Assembly (NCBI GenBank): GCA_037157565.1
Contig: JAZHRO010000036.1
Span: 17,286,501 to 17,350,500, forward strand
DNA length: 64,000 nucleotides
Reading direction: 5' to 3'
Origin: Thalassia testudinum
Lineage: Eukaryota; Streptophyta; Magnoliopsida; Alismatales; Hydrocharitaceae
The translations under genes were made by a program, and so were the position numbers. Shown piece by piece: positions 33,562 to 46,238 of this stretch. The first letter of the stretch is position 1. Every line of letters begins with the position of its first letter. The notes below the pieces were generated by a model. It was given only the letters and a program-made list of their open reading frames with translations. It did no database searches and had not been told where the DNA came from.

Positions 33562-35041
33562 GATGCCTTGTCGGGGAGTTTCTGAGGCAGGCCGTGGTCG
33601 TGGTAATGGACGAGGTCAGAGGGGCGAATGTGCCAGACCTGAGGTACCAATTGACCCACCTCTCCTCCTAGGCATTCAGGCCTAGGATCTCACCCAACTG
33701 ATCAAAGACATCATGCGAGAGGTGCTCCACCAGCCCCATGGGCACCTCTCCCTGAGGACGTGGAGGGGGAGTCCTCAGTGGGATAGAGAGACCGTCGCAA
33801 TGTCGGACGAGTAGGAGGGGGTGGTCCTCCACCACCCCAACCACACTCTGACACTTCCAAGCATGAGCCCTCCTTGCCTGGAGGCATGCCTGCTCCCCCA
33901 CTGCAGCTACACCATGAGATTTTCGGACAGTTCTGAAAGCTAAAGCCCTCCTCCTTCAAGGGGGATGAAGACCCGTCTGAGGCAGAGGACTGACTGGAGC
34001 AGATAGAGAAGGTGTTCGACACCCTTCGCCCTCCTGCAAAGTGTCGCGTGGCCTTTGCCATGTACCAGCTAGAGAGTGCAGCACATAGGTGGTGGAGGGA
34101 AGTCAGAGATTTGGAGGGGAGAGAACTGACGTGGGACCAATTCATGGCTCTCTTTTGCGAGCAGTACTTTCCGCAAACCTGGCAGGACCAGAGGAGGCAG
34201 GAGTTCCACACTCTTCGCCAGGGGATGATGATAGATAGCACGTACCGCACGCATTTTCTGGAGCTATCACGTTTCGCCCTGATAGTTGTCTACTGAGGAG
34301 GAGCGCCTGTGGAGGTTCACTGAGGGGCTCCAACCTGCTATTCAGGTGTATGTCAAACCCCTAAAGCTGCCCACTTTCTCTCATGTGGTTGAGGCAGCCA
34401 TGACTTATGAGGAGACCAATCCAGCTGCACGAGACACTGACAGCGGACAGAAGAGGCCCTACCAGCCAGAGTACTCTCAGGGCCGTCGAGAGAGGAAGCA
34501 CACGATGCCCGTAGGAGAGTCGTCTCATTTTGCGAGGCCATCAGTGGCCTTTGGAGGCCCCAGACAAGGGCCAGTTACTAGCACCAGACCCCCGCCCAGC
34601 CTCCAGCAGGGACCTACGAAGGGAGGAAGTCATGTACTACTCTGCTACGAGTGTGGCCAACCGGGCCACATCAGGAGGGACTGCCCATCTAGGGCTGGAG
34701 CACAACAGATGCTCCCCACACCGAGCACTGGAGGCCAAGTTGGTGGTTGTGGTCACCAGGCGCGTGGGGGAGGACACCAATCACGAGGAGGGTACCGACC
34801 TGTTGCTGCTCGCCCGACCCAAAGTGTAGCTGCTTCGCTTGCACCGAGAGCTGAGGGGCATATCAACGTCCTAACACACAGAGACGCCAGGGCTTCAGGT
34901 TCTGTGGTGGCAGGTATGGTTACCATTTCTAGCAGATTAGTGTACGTATCTTTTGATTCCGACGCCATACACTCCTTCGTCACTACGAGTTTTGCCGTCA
35001 GTTTGAGGCAGGGCAACGTACTGTTAGAGGATCGTTTGTGA
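33562..35041 (+). pseudogene. Tekay gag and protease remnant
   Basis: It starts at the ATG of 33562 (MPCRGVSEAGRGRGNGRGQRG), a Gly/Arg-rich Gag start. The next several hundred bases contain stops and shifts. The Gag domain is readable at 34012-34290 (YQLESAAHRWWRE; LTWDQFMALFCEQYFP) and continues in another frame at 34286. The CCHC knuckle CYECGQPGHIRRDC lies at about 34640-34682. The protease active-site region reads SFDSDAIHSFV near 34950, where the family has DSGA, so the key Gly is replaced by Asp. The frame stops at 35041 and protease continues in broken frames to about 35330. It is not functional. Confidence 0.88.
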
Positions 35042-38000
35042 TCAGAGGCTTGGGTGGGCAGTTGTTTGTAGCCAAGGAGGTCTACATGGACTGCGAGGTC
35101 AATATAGGGGGACACAGCCTCCCCGGTGACCTGATTGTAATCCAGATGGAGGACTTTGGTGTGATCCTAAGGATGGACTAGTTGTCCACCTACCACGCCC
35201 TGGTAGACTGTTTCTGAAGGAAGATCGTCTTCTCCATACCAGAGTTGCCTCTTTTTGAGTTTCACAGACAACCGGTGGACGAAGGTTTCAGATGCATCTC
35301 TGCACTTCGGGCAGTGAGGCTTTTGAGCTAGGGGTGTGAGGGCTTCTTGGCCTATGTAGTGGTAGAGATTGGCCACATGGCCGACTTTCAGAGTATCCCG
35401 GTGGTTTGCGAGTACCCCAATCTTTTCCCAGACGAGCCTCCAGGACTACCACCAGAGCATGAGATCGAGTTTGAGATCTCACTAGTACCGGGGACTAGCC
35501 CCATTTCTACTGCACCGTACCGGATGGCACCGCTTGAGCTGCGAGAGCTCAAGCCACAGCTACAGGACCTATTGGAGAAGGGCTTTGTGAGGCCCAGTGC
35601 ATCCCCGTGGGGAGCCCCTGTGCTTTTTGTGAAGAAGGACGGTACCCTACGACTTTGTGTCGACTACCGACAGCTAAATAGGGTCACCATCAAGAACAAG
35701 TATCCGCTGTCGAGGATTAACGACCTCTTCGACCAGTTGCAAGATGCTACAGTGTTCTCCAAGATAGATCTGAGGTCGAGTTACCACCAGTTGAGGATCA
35801 GGGAGACCGACGTTTCCAAGACAACTTTCCGTACCCGGTACAGGCACTACGAGTTCTTGGTCATTCCATTTGGGCTGACCAATGCCCCTGCTACCGTTAT
35901 GGATTTGATGAACTGTGTTTTCAGGATGTACTTAGACCAGTTTGCGATGGTGTTCATCGACGATGTACTCGTTTACTCGTGGGATCAGGCGCAGCATGGA
36001 CAACATTTACGCATGATCCTGGATACCTTGGGACGACGCAGGCTGTATGCCAAGTATAGCAAGTGCGAGTTTTGGTTGAGGCAGGTGACTTTCTTGGGCC
36101 ACGTGATTTCAGGGGATGGTTTGGCTATGGATCCAGCCAAGGTTGAGGCCATACTCAGGTGGGAGAGGCCACGCACAGTGACAGAGATACCCAGCTTTTT
36201 GGGACGGGCAAGTTATTACTGGTGGTTTATCAGAGAATTCTCTCAAATTACACATTCTATGACCCAGCTGACCTGGAAGGAAGTGCCCTTTGCCTGGACA
36301 GATGAGTGCGAGGAGTGTTTTCAGAAGTTGAAGGAGAGACTGACTTCAGCTTCTATACTTACAATCCCAGACACTAGTAGCGGTTTTTTGGTTTACACCG
36401 ATGCTTCATTGCAGGGGTTAGGGGGTATGCTCATGCAGTGGGGTCACGTTATTGCTTATGCTTCGTGGCAACTGAAGCCCCATGAGCATAGCTACCCTAC
36501 CCATACTTAGAGCTGGCAACAGTTGTCTTCGTGCTAAAGACATGGAGACACTACCTTTATGGTGAGACTTTCGAGATTTTCACAGATCATAAGAGCCTTA
36601 GGTACTTGTTTGACCAAAAGGAGCTTAACATGAGACAGAGACGTTGGTTAGAGCTCCTGAAGGACTATGACTGCAGCATCTCCTACCACCCAGGGAAGGC
36701 CAATGTGGTGGCCGACGCCTTGAGCTGGAAGGCACCTACCCACTTAGCCAGTCTACATGCACAGAGTTGGATACTCATGCAGGAGTTGGGTAGTTGGCAA
36801 CCCCGGGAGTCACAGGGGTATTGTGGGACAGTGACAGTGACGCGGTAGACACGACCAGAGCTGATAGACCGCATCATCGCAGGGCAGATGGCCGATCCGT
36901 ACTTACAGACGCTGTGAGATAGGGTGTTGATAGTGGACCCAAGAGACTTTTCCTTTTGAGACGAGATACTGCGCATGAGGGGTTGCTTATACATTCCTAG
37001 GGACGAGGAGTTGTTGAGAGAGCTTCTGGCTGAGGCACACGGGTCTAAGTTCACTAAACATCTCGGGAACATAAAGATGTACCATGATTTGTGACGCGAC
37101 TTTTGGAGGAGAGGGATGAAGTGGGATGTTGGTGAGTTTGCGCAGCAATGTTTGGTATGCCAGCAGGTGAAGGCTGGGCATCAGAGGCCTGCAGGGCCAT
37201 TGCAGCCACTTCCTGTGCCAAAGTGGAAGTAGGAGAGCATCACCATGGACTTGGTGATGGGTCTACCAGTTACCCAATGGGGACACGACGCAGTCTGGGT
37301 GATAGTAGATAGGTTGACGAAGACGGTGCACTTCCTGCCAATCCAAGTCACCTTGGGACTAGCACAGTTAGCAAAGAGATACATCCGAGATGTGGTGCAC
37401 CTGCACGGAGTCCCATGTGAGATTGTATTCGACAGGGATACTCATTTTACTTCCCAGTTCTAGGCTGAGTTTCAGCAGGCCTTGGGGACGCGTTTGAGGT
37501 TCAATACCACTTACCACCCCCAGATGGACAGACAGTCAGAGCGCACCATTTAGACACTTGAGGACCTTTTGCACGGCTGCATACTAGACTAGAGAGGCTC
37601 CTGGGAGGAGCATTTTCCCTTGGCAGAGTTTGCATACAATAACAGTTACCACTCGAGCATCGACATAGCACCTTACAAGGTTCTGTACGGACGGAGGTGT
37701 ACTGCACCCATGAGTTGGGTTTAGGTGGGGACCAAGTGGGAGGTTGGTCCCAGGCTGATCTAGCAAAGTCAGGAAGTGATAGAGCAGATTCATAGACGAC
37801 TCCACACTGTCAGGAGTGGGCAGAAGAGCTACACTGATCAGAAGCGCAAAGAAGTGCAGTTCAAGGTTGGGGATCATGTCTTTCTCCGTGTTTCACCCAT
37901 GAAGGGCCTGCAGAGTTTTGGGGTGAAAGGGAAGCTTGCACCGAGGTTTGTGGGGCCCTTTGAGGTCCTGGAGAGGGTAGGACCCGTTTCTTACCGGCTT

Positions 38001-38318
38001 GCCCTTCCTCCCTAGCTTTCTGAAGTGCACAACATGTTCCATGTGTCCAACCTCAAGAAGTACGTTGCCAATCCCAGTCATGTTCTGAGCCACGAGAGCA
38101 TCGAGGTGGGTGACAATTTGACCTACCCTGAGAGACCAATATAGATACTAAACAGAGCTGTCCGGAGTCTGAGACGGAAGCAGGTACCACCGGTGAAGGT
38201 CCTATGGAGAAGCCAGTGGTACGAGAAGGCGACTTGGGAGCCTGAGACAGTGATGAGAGAGCAGCACCTAGAGCTTTTTGAGGGTATGTATTTTCGAACC
38301 TACTTCGGTCCTCTTTAA
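35042..38318 (+). pseudogene. Tekay pol remnant with chromodomain
   Basis: RT is open at 35347-36510, with LCVDYRQLN near 35658 and FIDD near 35955, followed by the start of RNase H ([13 protein letters not shown] near 36395). A stop at 36508 and a shift follow. RNase H resumes at 36531 ([22 protein letters not shown]). Integrase pieces run to about 37720, with the zinc-binding CLVC segment near 37150, MDLVMGLP (37243), FDRDTHFTSQF (37430) and PQMDRQSER (37525). The C-terminal part has PVSYRLALP (37985), HVSNLKKYV (38042) and a chromodomain-like end (VKVLWRSQWYEKATWEPE, 38195-38250), which identifies a chromovirus. Many stops make it non-functional. Confidence 0.9.
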
Positions 38319-38402
38319 GTTTGCTATGCATTTTTATGTTCCTTTCCCGTACCTTAGCTGGCTCAAGTTTCGAGGACAAAACTTCCTTTAAGTTTGTTAT
38401 GA
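38319..38402 (+). other. Tekay 3' noncoding end
   Basis: A short AT-rich stretch with TTTCGAGGACAAAACTTC, usual just before the polypurine tract in this lineage. The tract itself is no longer purine-rich and looks decayed. Confidence 0.6.
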
Positions 38403-41139
38403 TGTAATGACCTGCTACATTTTTAGCCGGATAAGACGTCTAGAGTTTCAGTCAAACGTCTATCCAGATGTCTGGACACGTGCCCGGATGTCTGAAAGTG
38501 AGTTTTTCGTACTGCGCTTTGCACTCTGCACGTGGGCGACGTGCAGAGATCCACTCCTCTCCTTTACCCCTCACCCGAACCCTAACCCCTCTCCTATGTA
38601 AACCCCCTCCCTTCTCCTCTCCTCCCCTCCTCACACCACTCATGCCACCGCCACCTCCACCTTCTCCAGTGACAACCACGTTCCCCTTCATCTCTGCTGC
38701 AGCCGTGGCGAGGAAGGATAACCACCGGTGAGGGAAAAGTGGTGAGGAGGGAGAGCAAGAGAGTGCGAGGGAGTGAGAGTGGGGAGGAGGGAGATGACCT
38801 CAGGAGCTCGGTGGAGCTCATAGGAGAGAGGAGGGCGTCGGCGAGGAGCTGCTGAAGCTCCTACATCTGCTGGGGCTACCACTGTGGGCAGAGGGCGAGC
38901 GGGGCGAGCGGCATGAAGAAGTTATAATACTGGAAGTTTCCAATATTAGACGTCTGGAGTGAAGTCCAGATGACTGGCGAGGCATCAGGATATTTGGAGC
39001 TAAGGCTGGATGTCTGAAAGCACGTATATTGCGAGGTACGTATCTTCCTGCCACATGCAGATCATAACGCAAGGGATGTCAGCTGACCGTTGCATCTGCA
39101 GGTGCTCTTACACAGGTGCAGGCTTTCGGAAGGATCACAGTGCGCTTTCCCAAGTACTTTTGGACATCTGATCACGTCGTCAGACATCCAGAATTGCTTC
39201 CAGACGATCAGAGACCTTGTTCGATGTCTGGAACTACCCCTAGATGGCCGCAGAGGGAGTCTAGAAATCTGAATCAGCTGCAGGAAGGGTAAGGTGAGTT
39301 CTAGCATCTTTTATGACATCTGGGACTAGTCCCAGACGTCTGATTTTGGTCAGTAACCACATTTTTGGCCTGTTTAAGGCCCAAACGGAATCGAATTTCT
39401 GTAAACGAAGTACCGTTGTTTTCCACTTGAGATCCTCTATATATTCATGTTGACTATCTATTGTTTTGAGCTTGTCTAATGTACATTGGTCGCTGGTACA
39501 GATTACTAGCCAGTGGCATGTTCGGAGCCCACGGAGATGACGAGATCTGCGGTACAGGCCTCCATTCCTCTCATGATACCCAGTAGAGTGGTTTAATTCA
39601 GTTGTTAATATTTAAATAAGAATGCACTTGGTTGGAATAGTCGGATTGAACTCTAGGATGTGGAATGAACCCTAGGGTAGAAATGAATGAGCCTATTTGA
39701 GCCGTACTGTTTACTCGAATGCATGGTTAAGATAAATTGCTAGCAAATGCCTTTAATATAATTATGAGATGCATGTTAAAATACAAGCTGCCTGTATGTA
39801 AATGAGAAATTGAACTGTGAAACCACAAGTTGCATGTTTATGATTGAGAATTGAATTATGAAAACATGAGCTGCCTATATATGGATGATGAATGAATTAT
39901 GAAACATGAGATTTGGATCTGGATAAATGAGATGAATATGAGCATGAACCCTACGGGGAATTAGGAGTAGTACTCTTATGGATAAACGAAATCTGGAATG
40001 TAGACGAGAAGTGTGCTAGCCCTTGTATATGTGGTACTAAGGAGAGCAACTGTCCCTTTTTAGTGTAGAGCGGAGCTAGCCTCGCTTAGGTTGAGACCCA
40101 GGGTTAGGATTGTCCACTCTACACCGACTCCTATTGGCCGTTGCGTACGTGGTATCGAGGCATGCTACTAGTGTAGGGAGGGAGCTAGCCACCCCATGGG
40201 GCTCAGGGTTCAGCTAGCCACCCTACACCAACTTTGTTAGGCCCTTTGTGCAAACAAGGGTAGTCAGATGAGGGTACGTGGACTGTGGAGGGGCGAGACC
40301 CTTATTTGGTTCTGAGGGGCGAGACCCCTGTTCTGAGAGGGCAAGGCCCTATACTGTTCCGTGTTGTACTTTGGGCATACTCGCTAGCAGAAACGACTAA
40401 CCGCGTGCCAATGTAGGGTAGCTACCCGTGAGTTTATCACGCGTGCCGTAGTCACCGCTACGTCTCGACAGTGACCTCGGGGTGGTTGGCTAGGTGTAGG
40501 ACTACCACGGGGGACTCTTCCTACCAGGAGAGCACCATGTGTACCTTCTATTCTAAGGAAAAGATTGCAATCAAGATCGTTCCCACTAGGAACATGCAAG
40601 ATCAAGAAATACCTAGATACTTTGAGAAATAGATGAACCAGAAAGACAAAAATGAGATAAATAGAAATGAGAAATAAACTTGTTGTTTCTACTGTACTTG
40701 TACTTAGATAATGTAAACACCACTGTACTCAGCGTTCACTGACTCTATCTTTTCATAACCCTATTCAGGACCAAAAGTTGAGTAGCCAGAGTTTCCGGTT
40801 GTAGAGGGTGCTGGGCCCAACCGAGCCCAGCCGTAGTCATTTTTCAGCTCTTTCGCTTTCCTACTATTGTAGTGAGTAATGGACACAGTTTACTTTTCCT
40901 GTTACTTCCTATTTCCTTTACATTTTTTGTTGTTGTTGTGGTGGCATGTACTATGTTTTGAGACAATTGTTCTACTTTCTTTACTGCTTGTCTCTTTTCT
41001 TCTGCTTAGTTATATTGCATGTGTGAATGTGGTTTATTTTCCTACTTTTGGTTATTTCTTGTTGGATGACTAGGTCTTGGGATTAGTCGAGGCAAGCCAG
41101 ACTCGGGTCCTGTAAGGATCCGGGAACTAGGTCGTAACA
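38403..41139 (+). repeat. Tekay 3' LTR
   Basis: It runs from TGTAATGACC to GTCGTAACA, 2737 bp, uninterrupted, and preserves the empty sites of both Athila insertions. It differs from the 5' LTR at many positions. It has an extra stretch with GACGTC-like motifs near 38437-38480 and a short duplication around GGGGCGAGACCC at 40290-40335. Confidence 0.92.
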
Positions 41140-41144
41140 AGCTA
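41140..41144 (+). repeat. Target-site duplication of the Tekay-like element (right)
   Basis: AGCTA matches 15935-15939. Confidence 0.88.
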
Positions 41145-41786
41145 GCACATATGAGTCCTGGTACTGGTACTCATCGTGGGTACTTGTACTTATGACTCCT
41201 AGATTTGAGACTCACTAGGCACTGTAACCTACATGTACTGGTACTCATCATGGGTACTGGTACTTATAAGGTCCAGGCCAGAACTGAGTCTTCAAACTGT
41301 GACCATCAGGTACCAGCACTCTTGATTAGTACCGGTACTTGTTGTTCACAATTTGAGACATAGGCTCAAACCTGTGCCTTATATATACCAATACTGATGA
41401 GAAGTACCGGTACTTGCTTTTAAGTATCTTTATTTAAAGATTTTACAAAGATTAACTATTAAGTACGTTCTTTGAAAATGATCATAATGTTAATCCTAAT
41501 TTATCTCTAATTAATTTTACGATCTAAATCTTAATTCTTTGTTAAGAGGCATACATTCTAATAAAGTAAAAATCTAATTTAAAAAATCTAAAGGTTGAAG
41601 ATGATCTTCTCCTCCTCATCATCTTTCCTCCATGTCATGATCTTCTCCTCCTCATCATCATGCCTCCTTGCCATAGTTCAATGTTTGCCTTGATCTTTAC
41701 CTAAATCTGAAAAACACTCAATTGCAAACATTAATTTACAATAATTTTGTTAACACTAAAACAAGATGTGAAATAAGGTTCAAACA
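41145..41786 (-). repeat. Copia 3' LTR, segment 2 (LTR 5' end)
   Basis: It continues the LTR interrupted at 15939 and aligns with 46239-46700 of the other LTR. On the minus strand it begins TGTTTGAACC right after the polypurine tract. It carries several paired GTACYGGTACT motifs. Confidence 0.85.
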
Positions 41787-41800
41787 ATCTCCCCCTTTTT
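41787..41800 (-). promoter_or_regulatory. Copia polypurine tract
   Basis: The minus strand reads AAAAAGGGGGAGAT directly before TGTTTGAACC. A similar GACAAAAAGGGGGAGA lies at about 41928-41943. Confidence 0.82.
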
Positions 41801-41999
41801 AATGTTAGCAAAACTATCTTGCAAAAAAATTATTTTTTAGCAATGTATATAAAGGAAAATTAAACTATTTAATCCTCCCCCTCAATATATGCTCCCCCTA
41901 AAAATATTACTATTTCCTTTTCATTTTTCTCCCCCTTTTTGTCAATCATCGATAAAAAATGAAGGGGTAAAAAATATCATACCAAAAAAGTTACCAGTA

Positions 42000-43639
42000 A
42001 TAGAAGGTGCTTATGGATACCAAACTCCACCAGTCCACCTTTCTTAATCTTCATGAAGTTTGTAGAATGGTTGGAGTGTTCCATTTTTTGCCTTGAACAC
42101 CCATTGATCTTGTGGATCCCAGTGATCTAACCCTGCAAAATAATGTAAAATATCATTTATAGGTACCCAATTTCTCGTGGGTCCTTTTGGGTTAGTACCT
42201 TTCGATTCCTGAGATTTATAGACATTTTTGTGTTAGATCTATAACTCTTAGGACTTTTAGCCTTTTGGTACATCCATACATGCCTAGGTGCATGTGATTT
42301 ATTTTGTGTATTCTTTTTACTCTGAAATTTTGATTTTAGAACTTCACAAAATTTAGTATTTAGCCTACTTGTTGTTTTGAGATTATTTAATGTCCCTTTA
42401 AAGTGTTTATAAATATCTTCTAGTTCTACTATTTTTGCATGCAACTGCTTTTGACATTTCTAATTCAATTTCTAAACATGATTTTTCTAGTTCTAATGTT
42501 TGATAATTATTCTTTAAAACCTTATTTTTCTTTTTAAATAACCTAGCTTTATGATGTAATTCTTCATAAGCTTCAAGTAGTTCTTTAAGAGAAAAATCAA
42601 GATTTACCTCATCTTCCATGTCTTCTGAAGTTGCAACCAAACAATGGTGTATGGCCTCGTCATCATCCGATTCACTGGAGTCGGTGTCCATGTCGAAGTC
42701 ACTATCATCCTATGTTGCTTTTAAAGCGTTCTTCTTCTTCTTCTTTTTGACCTCCTTTGTATCTTTCCTATTATCTTCCTTCTTGTTTACGGGGCAATCC
42801 TTTCACAAGTGTCCCTTTTTCTTACACTCACAACAAATAATATTAGATGAAACTCTATTGATTTGCTTACCTTGCTTTCAAAGAAATTTCTGGAACTTTC
42901 TTGTGAGCATCTCCATCTCTTCATCTTTAGATTTCGAGGTGCTTGAATCCATATCCTCCTTAATTGCTCTAAAGGCAATACTCTTCTTCTTGCTTGACAT
43001 CTTCTCCTCATTCTTCTTCATGTTCTTCAGTTGAACCTCATAGGCCATAAGGCTTCCAATCAAATCATCAAGAGAAAGGACTGAAAGGTCCTTTGCCTCT
43101 TGGATCGTTGTTGGCTTCAGAGACCAGTAGTTTGTAAGAGATCTCAAGATCTTTCTTACAAGTTGTTCTTCAGTGAACTTCACTCCTAAATTCTTCATGG
43201 GGTTGACTATATCCCCAAACCTTGTGTACATTGCCTTGATGGTTTCACCTTTCTCCATCCTGAAACACTCATAGCTTTCTGTTAGAATAGATATGCGTGT
43301 TTCTCTTACCTTGTTAGTACCTTCGTAGGTGACTTGCAGCATGTTCCATATCTCGTATGTGGACTCATAAGTCGAGATACGGTTGAACTCCTTTGATAAC
43401 ACACAATATAATACATTCATCACCTTCGTGTTGCTCATAATATTTTTCTTTTGATCCACTATCCATGCTACTTGTGGCTCTGGATCCGAATACTTTTCTT
43501 GAATGAGGGTCCATGACTCCTCATCCATTATCTTGAGGAAGACTTGCATCCTTCTCTTCCAATACCCATAATCTATCCCATTGAAATAGGGAGGATGGAT
43601 AGATGACTATCCTTCAGTGCACTTTGATGATGCCATCAT
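42000..43639 (-). pseudogene. Copia gag (UBN2 type) with protease-start remnant, pol deleted
   Basis: Gag starts at about 43639 (MMASSKCTEG), with a stop soon after, then PPYFNGIDYGYWKRRMQVFLK. The UBN2-type Gag core is open at 43549-42878 (TYEIWNMLQVTYEGTNKVRE; MYTRFGDIVN; KILRSL). A CCHC knuckle lies at about 42840-42800 (CCECKKKGHL, a stop, then KDC). A Lys-rich then Ser/Asp-rich tail and a coiled-coil-like stretch end near 42158. Near 42100-42030 a segment resembles the start of a copia protease (NGCSRQ where the family has DSGCSRH, then KIKKGGLVEFG). After that the pol genes are absent and the polypurine region follows. It looks like a deletion derivative that may once have depended on helper proteins. 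Confidence 0.83.
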
Positions 43640-43670
43640 GAAGAGGTTTGTCACGTCTTCTTCGCAACCC

Positions 43671-43682
43671 GCTCTGATACCA
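43671..43682 (-). promoter_or_regulatory. tRNA-iMet primer binding site (copia)
   Basis: The minus strand reads TGGTATCAGAGC, an exact match to the usual initiator-tRNA-Met site, 2 bases from the LTR end at 43685. Confidence 0.92.
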
Positions 43683-44021
43683 CCTGTAGGATCTAAAGGG
43701 CACAAGCACACTAGAACGGGGGATGAATGGTGTGGTAAAAAGTATTGCAAATAAAACAAATCACAAAAAAGTACACCAAATATATAGTGGTTCCCCACAC
43801 TTAGGTACTCCACTACCTAAGTCTTCCGACTTAAGATTTTTAACCCAATTCCCTCAACCCAAAGGGAATCAATTTACGGGTTACGTCAACCTAGTTACAA
43901 GAGCAAATATAAGCAAACTAATACAGGTGTAAGCAAGAAATAAAATAACTTATAACTCAATTCCTAAGTCTCCAACAAGAATTAGTTTAGCAGATATTTG
44001 ATATAAAGATCTAGCGATAAA

Positions 44022-44260
44022 GGGGTTAATAGGGTAGCATAGCTAGCGTGCCCGTTCCCCATAAGGCGCTCTTTGTGTGGGGTGCACAGGTTCGAAACCC
44101 CGTGGCTTGCCCAAACGTGCATAGCACCATTATGGGTGGACATGCTGTTGGTGTGTGTCCAGCCATCCCTACTCGACGCCGGAGAGTGGTCGTGGCTCTG
44201 ATAACGGAGGAGCTCCGTGGCAAGTGAGAAATTCAGGACCCCTTTCCTTTTCAAAAAAAA
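44022..44260 (+). mobile_element. tRNA-derived SINE
   Basis: A 239-bp insertion in the copia LTR. It has a Pol III B box GGTTCGAAACC at 44089-44099, an A-box-like TAGCATAGCTAGC upstream (44035-44047), and an A11 tail. It is flanked by 17-bp duplications (44005-44021 and 44261-44277) that differ at one position. A hairpin-forming ACGGAGGAGCTCCGT lies near 44205. I cannot assign it to a named SINE family. Confidence 0.85.
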
Positions 44261-44742
44261 AAAGATCTAGTGATAAACAATAAAGCACAAAAAATGATTT
44301 AACGAGAACAAAAAAAACGTGCGAAAAGAACTTGTTGTGAAATGAAGATCTCCTTGAAAGATGGATGCAACAAGTCTATCACTCTTGCAGCTAAAAAGAG
44401 AGAAATATGATCTGGAGCAAAGAGGATTTTTTATTCTTGTGTTATATGAAAATGACACTTAAAAGGTATTTTTATAGGCCACTAATCATTCCCCCTTCGT
44501 CTCCTAATCGTTGGGGGCAAAATAAGAAGGTTAGGAATAATATTAATTGCAAAATAGTCATTCAGATCAGGCACAATGGTTAGTTGGTATCGGTACTAAA
44601 GTTGTGGTATCGGTACTGACTGCTCACAGTTATTCAGCAGCCAGCCCAACAAAGGCTGGGTACCGGTACTCATCATAGGTACCGATACTCAATACTTACA
44701 GTTGAGTACCAACTTAGTCACCAAGTACCAGTACTTGTGACT

Positions 44743-46238
44743 TGATAGAGAGAATTTCTCTTTATTAAGAAGATAATAGCAATAAAATGATTTGTCATAG
44801 TATTCTATGTGGTGGAAATCTCTCAATCAAAAATAATAATTAATGTAATAAACCACATTGATTTCGAGTGTCATATCCGCAGGGAGGTTTAAGCCAGTAT
44901 ACTCGCAAATGTTTCCATGCTAAATCTTGTGTCAAGAAGAATAATGGAAAATCAGTCTCTTGTTCAATTCAATTCCTCCTTGTTATATAATGGAAGAGAA
45001 AAGTGAAGGATATTGCATGCAATTGACACCTAACAAAGTAACCTAGCAAATATCTCAAAACTTCACCAAATAAATAGTCCATAACCTTTCATGTTTCATA
45101 GCTAGAAAACTATATCATTCAACAAATAATAGAAAGAGAAATAGTACATGAGAGAGAATCAGAGAAAGTGCGAGAGGGAGAAAGTAAATTCCCCACAATA
45201 TCTAAATGCATAAATAAAATTCCACTTCTTCAATATCCTCCTCCCCCCTCTCATTTCAATTAATAGGGCACGTACTGTGCAAAAAAAGGGGATGGGAGAG
45301 GGGAAGGTGTGCGTGCGCAAGGGAGGGCAATGGCGGATGGCTAATGTGCGGCGGAGGAGCGTCAGGTTGCCAGCGTCGTGCTGGTGGCTGAGACATTCGT
45401 CAAGACAGTCAGAGGTGGCCAATGGTGAACCGACAAGAAGCCAACTGCGTGCTGATGGTGGGAGCGACTGGTGGCTATGGAGGGTGGCCGATGGTGATGG
45501 CAATAGTGTAGGCATCGGTGGCACTGTGGGGAGGACGTTGATGATAGCCACGTCAAGAGTAGGCAGTTGGAGGTGATGGAAGTGGTGGTGGCGATGGGTG
45601 GCGCTGATGGGTTCACATTGAGGGGTGAAACAGGGGAGAAAGAAGAAGAGGGAAAATGAAGGAGAGGAAATTGGGAGTGCGCAAGGGGTGGTGGTGGAGG
45701 TGATGGAAGGTAGAGAGGGAGAGTGCACGGTTTGGGAAGATGAGGGTGGTGATGATCACGGTAAGGATGGTGGCACTCGTGCTGTCACCACGAGAGCTTG
45801 CGGTGGTGCGAAGGAGGGAGGTAGTGCGCTAAAAGATCATGGTGCAAGCTCTGGCCACGGTGTTGGCTCTCTTTCCCTGTGGAGGAGATGGGCCATGAAA
45901 GGGGAAAAGAAAGAGATGCTCCCCCCAAGGCCCAGGCATGGCCGTTCTTTTTTAAAAAAATCCTGCAGTTGAGAGAAAAGGGGAGGAGGTTGTTTCAACC
46001 GAGCATTTCAACTTTGATTTTTCCTTTGTCAAATTTGAAGACACCTTCACATAAAAAATATATATAAGTAATAAGTCAACAAATGATCAATGGAGCATAT
46101 GCATTGGGTTAAAAATACAGGAATGTCAAAATTCAAGTTTAATTAATATTCTAGTATAATGCACGCTTGAAATGTAGTTCAATTCCCAACTTGAGTGTTC
46201 TTAAGCGTAATTAGTAGTCGAATAAATTGGACTCATCA
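44743..46238 (-). mobile_element. Solo LTR, Athila-like family
   Basis: A 1496-bp insertion in the copia LTR with TG..CA ends and TGACT at 44738-44742 and 46239-46243. On the minus strand it begins TGATGAGTCCAATTTA, like the LTR at 12678 (TGATAGGTCCACTTTA), and near its end it has CCTCCCTGCGGATATGACAC, the U5 box of these elements. A GC-rich, GGTGG-rich stretch occupies 45290-45900. There is no internal domain on either side. Confidence 0.8.

Larger units (their letters stand above)
15940..41139 (+). mobile_element. Tekay/Del-type chromovirus (Ty3/gypsy), with nested insertions
   Basis: The LTRs are TGTAATGACC..GTCGTAACA. The 5' LTR is in three pieces (15940-17896, 31658-32043, 33047-33378) and the 3' LTR is intact in length (38403-41139). 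It is flanked by the AGCTA duplication. The internal region 33379-38402 has gag with a CCHC knuckle, an aspartic protease remnant, RT, RNase H, integrase and a C-terminal chromodomain-like segment, which is the order of a plant chromovirus. It carries multiple stops, so it is not autonomous. Confidence 0.93.

Noticed and set aside
44035..44100. Possible tRNA gene
   Set aside because: The B box is good, but no cloverleaf or acceptor stem can be formed. With an A tail and duplications it is a SINE.
45277..45972. Gly/Val-rich frames on both strands
   Set aside because: They fall inside the solo LTR and follow its GGTGG-rich composition.
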